In this document: positions 63,308 through 64,000 of the stretch, in pieces
How positions within the stretch are numbered: position 1 is the first letter of the stretch
How the letters are laid out: every line of letters begins with the position of its first letter
NCBI RefSeq assembly: GCF_000017265.1
Contig: NC_011143.1
Span: 186,001-250,000 of the forward strand
Source of the DNA: Phenylobacterium zucineum HLK1
Lineage (GTDB): Bacteria > Pseudomonadota > Alphaproteobacteria > Caulobacterales > Caulobacteraceae
Direction: 5' to 3'
Length of the DNA stretch: 64,000 nucleotides
Translations under genes and position numbers: made by a program
Notes under the pieces: generated by a model
Told to the model about the DNA's origin: nothing
What the model saw: only the letters and a program-made list of their open reading frames with translations
Database searches by the model: none

Positions 63308-63739
63308 TCAGCGGCCCCGATCGACCGACCGGGCGATTTCGTCGCCCTCCTCCTCGCCAGTAAGGTCAACGAGGATCGGGCAGTCGGGGCGGTCGTCGCC
63401 GGCGCAAGCGCGGGAAAGGCGCTGGAGCGTGTCCACCATCGCCTGCATCTCCGTCAGCCGAGCTTCAAGTTCGGCCACATGGCGATCGGCGATCGCCTTC
63501 ACGTCTCGGCTTGGCCGTGCGCGGTCGCGCCAGAGCGACAGAAGCTGCACGATCTCCGGCACTGAAAACCCCAGGGAACGCGCGCGTTTAATGAACCGCA
63601 GTTCGTTGATTTCGCGCGGGCCATATTCCCGGTAATTCGAACCGGTCCGGTTCGCAGGGCGGACCAGGCCGATCGAGTCGTAATACCGGATCATCTTCGC
63701 GGACACGCCGGAAGCTTTCGCGGCCTGGCCGATGTTCAT
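63308..63739 (-). CDS. cueR: CueR, Cu(I)-responsive MerR-family regulator
   Basis: 143 residues. N-terminal MerR helix-turn-helix ([40 protein letters not shown]), a coiled-coil dimer helix and the C-terminal copper loop [12 protein letters not shown] with the two conserved cysteines. It activates copper export promoters by distorting their spacer. The ATG overlaps the P-type ATPase stop as ATGA, so the pump and its regulator are coupled. Confidence 0.93.
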   Translation of the reverse strand: MNIGQAAKASGVSAKMIRYYDSIGLVRPANRTGSNYREYGPREINELRFIKRARSLGFSVPEIVQLLSLWRDRARPSRDVKAIADRHVAELEARLTEMQAMVDTLQRLSRACAGDDRPDCPILVDLTGEEEGDEIARSVDRGR

Positions 63740-64000
63740 GCTGCGCCTCCGGGGATCGCGACCGGTTCGGGTTCGCCCCTCGGCTCAGGGGCGGCCGTTG
63801 AGCGGAAGCGGCGCAGACGCAGCGCATTTCCGACGACGCTGACGCTGGAGAGCGCCATGGCGCCGGCTGCGACCATCGGCGAGAGCAGGACGCCGAACAA
63901 GGGATAGAGCAGCCCGGCGGCGACCGGAATCAGCAAGATATTGTACCCGAACGCCCACAGCAGATTTTCCCGAATGTTGTTGAGCACGGCCCGGCTGAGC
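63736..64000 (-). CDS. copA: Copper P-type ATPase, C-terminal part (runs off window)
   Basis: The last ~88 residues of a P1B-type ATPase: [20 protein letters not shown], a helix [19 protein letters not shown], and [20 protein letters not shown] (the M-S-S/S-V helix binding Cu(I)), then a polar tail. The catalytic domains lie beyond 64000. It exports Cu(I) from the cytoplasm. It is coupled to cueR by an ATGA overlap. The name copA here means the ATPase, distinct from the oxidase at 56087-57736. Confidence 0.92.
   Translation of the reverse strand, partial: LSRAVLNNIRENLLWAFGYNILLIPVAAGLLYPLFGVLLSPMVAAGAMALSSVSVVGNALRLRRFRSTAAPEPRGEPEPVAIPGGAA

Overview
The window reads as one contig of a high-G+C alphaproteobacterium. 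A Caulobacteraceae member (Phenylobacterium or Caulobacter type) is my best guess. It rests on an outer-membrane TonB receptor with an AraC regulator, a FixL/FixJ/FixK oxygen cascade followed by a single-domain receiver with four cysteines, an NdvB-type cyclic glucan synthase, and widespread GTG/TTG starts. No 16S rRNA, tRNA, CRISPR array or replication origin was seen, so the taxon is an inference.

Layout. 1-4.0 kb: a TonB-dependent receptor (cut by the window edge), its AraC-type neighbour, and an acyl-CoA synthetase gene carrying three lesions. 4.0-8.5 kb: a small accessory patch of decayed fragments, then a two-gene Gp37/Gp68 (DUF5131) plus three-Cys-motif-partner (TcmP) module, then an AbiE-type toxin-antitoxin pair with its own promoter and operator. 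9.0-25.3 kb: a giant cyclic beta-glucan synthase coupled to phosphoglucomutase, three universal stress proteins, a general-stress membrane protein, and an ECF-like sigma factor followed by an AidB-type acyl-CoA dehydrogenase. 25.4-28.5 kb: a small HMA metallochaperone gene split by an IS110/IS1111-type element, then an Nramp-like transporter. The IS carries a recognisable guide (bridge/seek) RNA region whose guides match both sides of its own insertion site. 28.9-35.5 kb: a leftward carbon module of phosphoketolase, a transaldolase-6-phosphogluconate dehydrogenase fusion, a lipoprotein, a lipoyl-like protein and a phosphate acyltransferase. 36-43 kb: FixK, FixL, FixJ and a FixT-like receiver, cyclopropane fatty acid synthase, a membrane protein and a second Cys-tailed sigma factor. 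Two FixK/FNR-type boxes lie here. 43.3-54.4 kb: an ABC1/UbiB kinase, PlsC, PEP synthase, an ATP-grasp-like protein, a BI-1 protein, a second (amber-interrupted) stress membrane protein, an enoyl-CoA hydratase and an archaeal-type S-adenosylmethionine synthetase. 54.4-64 kb: copper resistance (CopA oxidase, CopB, CueR, P-type ATPase, Met/His-rich lipoprotein) mixed with acetate kinase, small membrane proteins and an RTX protein.

How it fits together. Most of 9-60 kb looks like an oxygen-limitation and envelope-stress island. FixLJ senses low oxygen and should drive FixK. FixK boxes sit before a 68-residue protein and before a sigma factor. Phosphoketolase, phosphate acyltransferase and acetate kinase together can make ATP from sugar phosphates without respiration, while PEP synthase supplies the gluconeogenic direction. 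Universal stress proteins, cyclopropane fatty acids, cyclic glucan and UbiB protect membranes and quinones. A copper-homeostasis block is interleaved with it.

The most unusual items are the self-matching guide RNA in the IS, the uncharacterised TcmP/Gp37-Gp68 pair beside AbiE, the transaldolase-Gnd fusion, the four-cysteine receiver after FixLJ, the sigma factor with a gap in its recognition helix, and the archaeal-type MAT. Several genes carry single-base lesions, so base accuracy of the assembly should be confirmed before calling them true pseudogenes.
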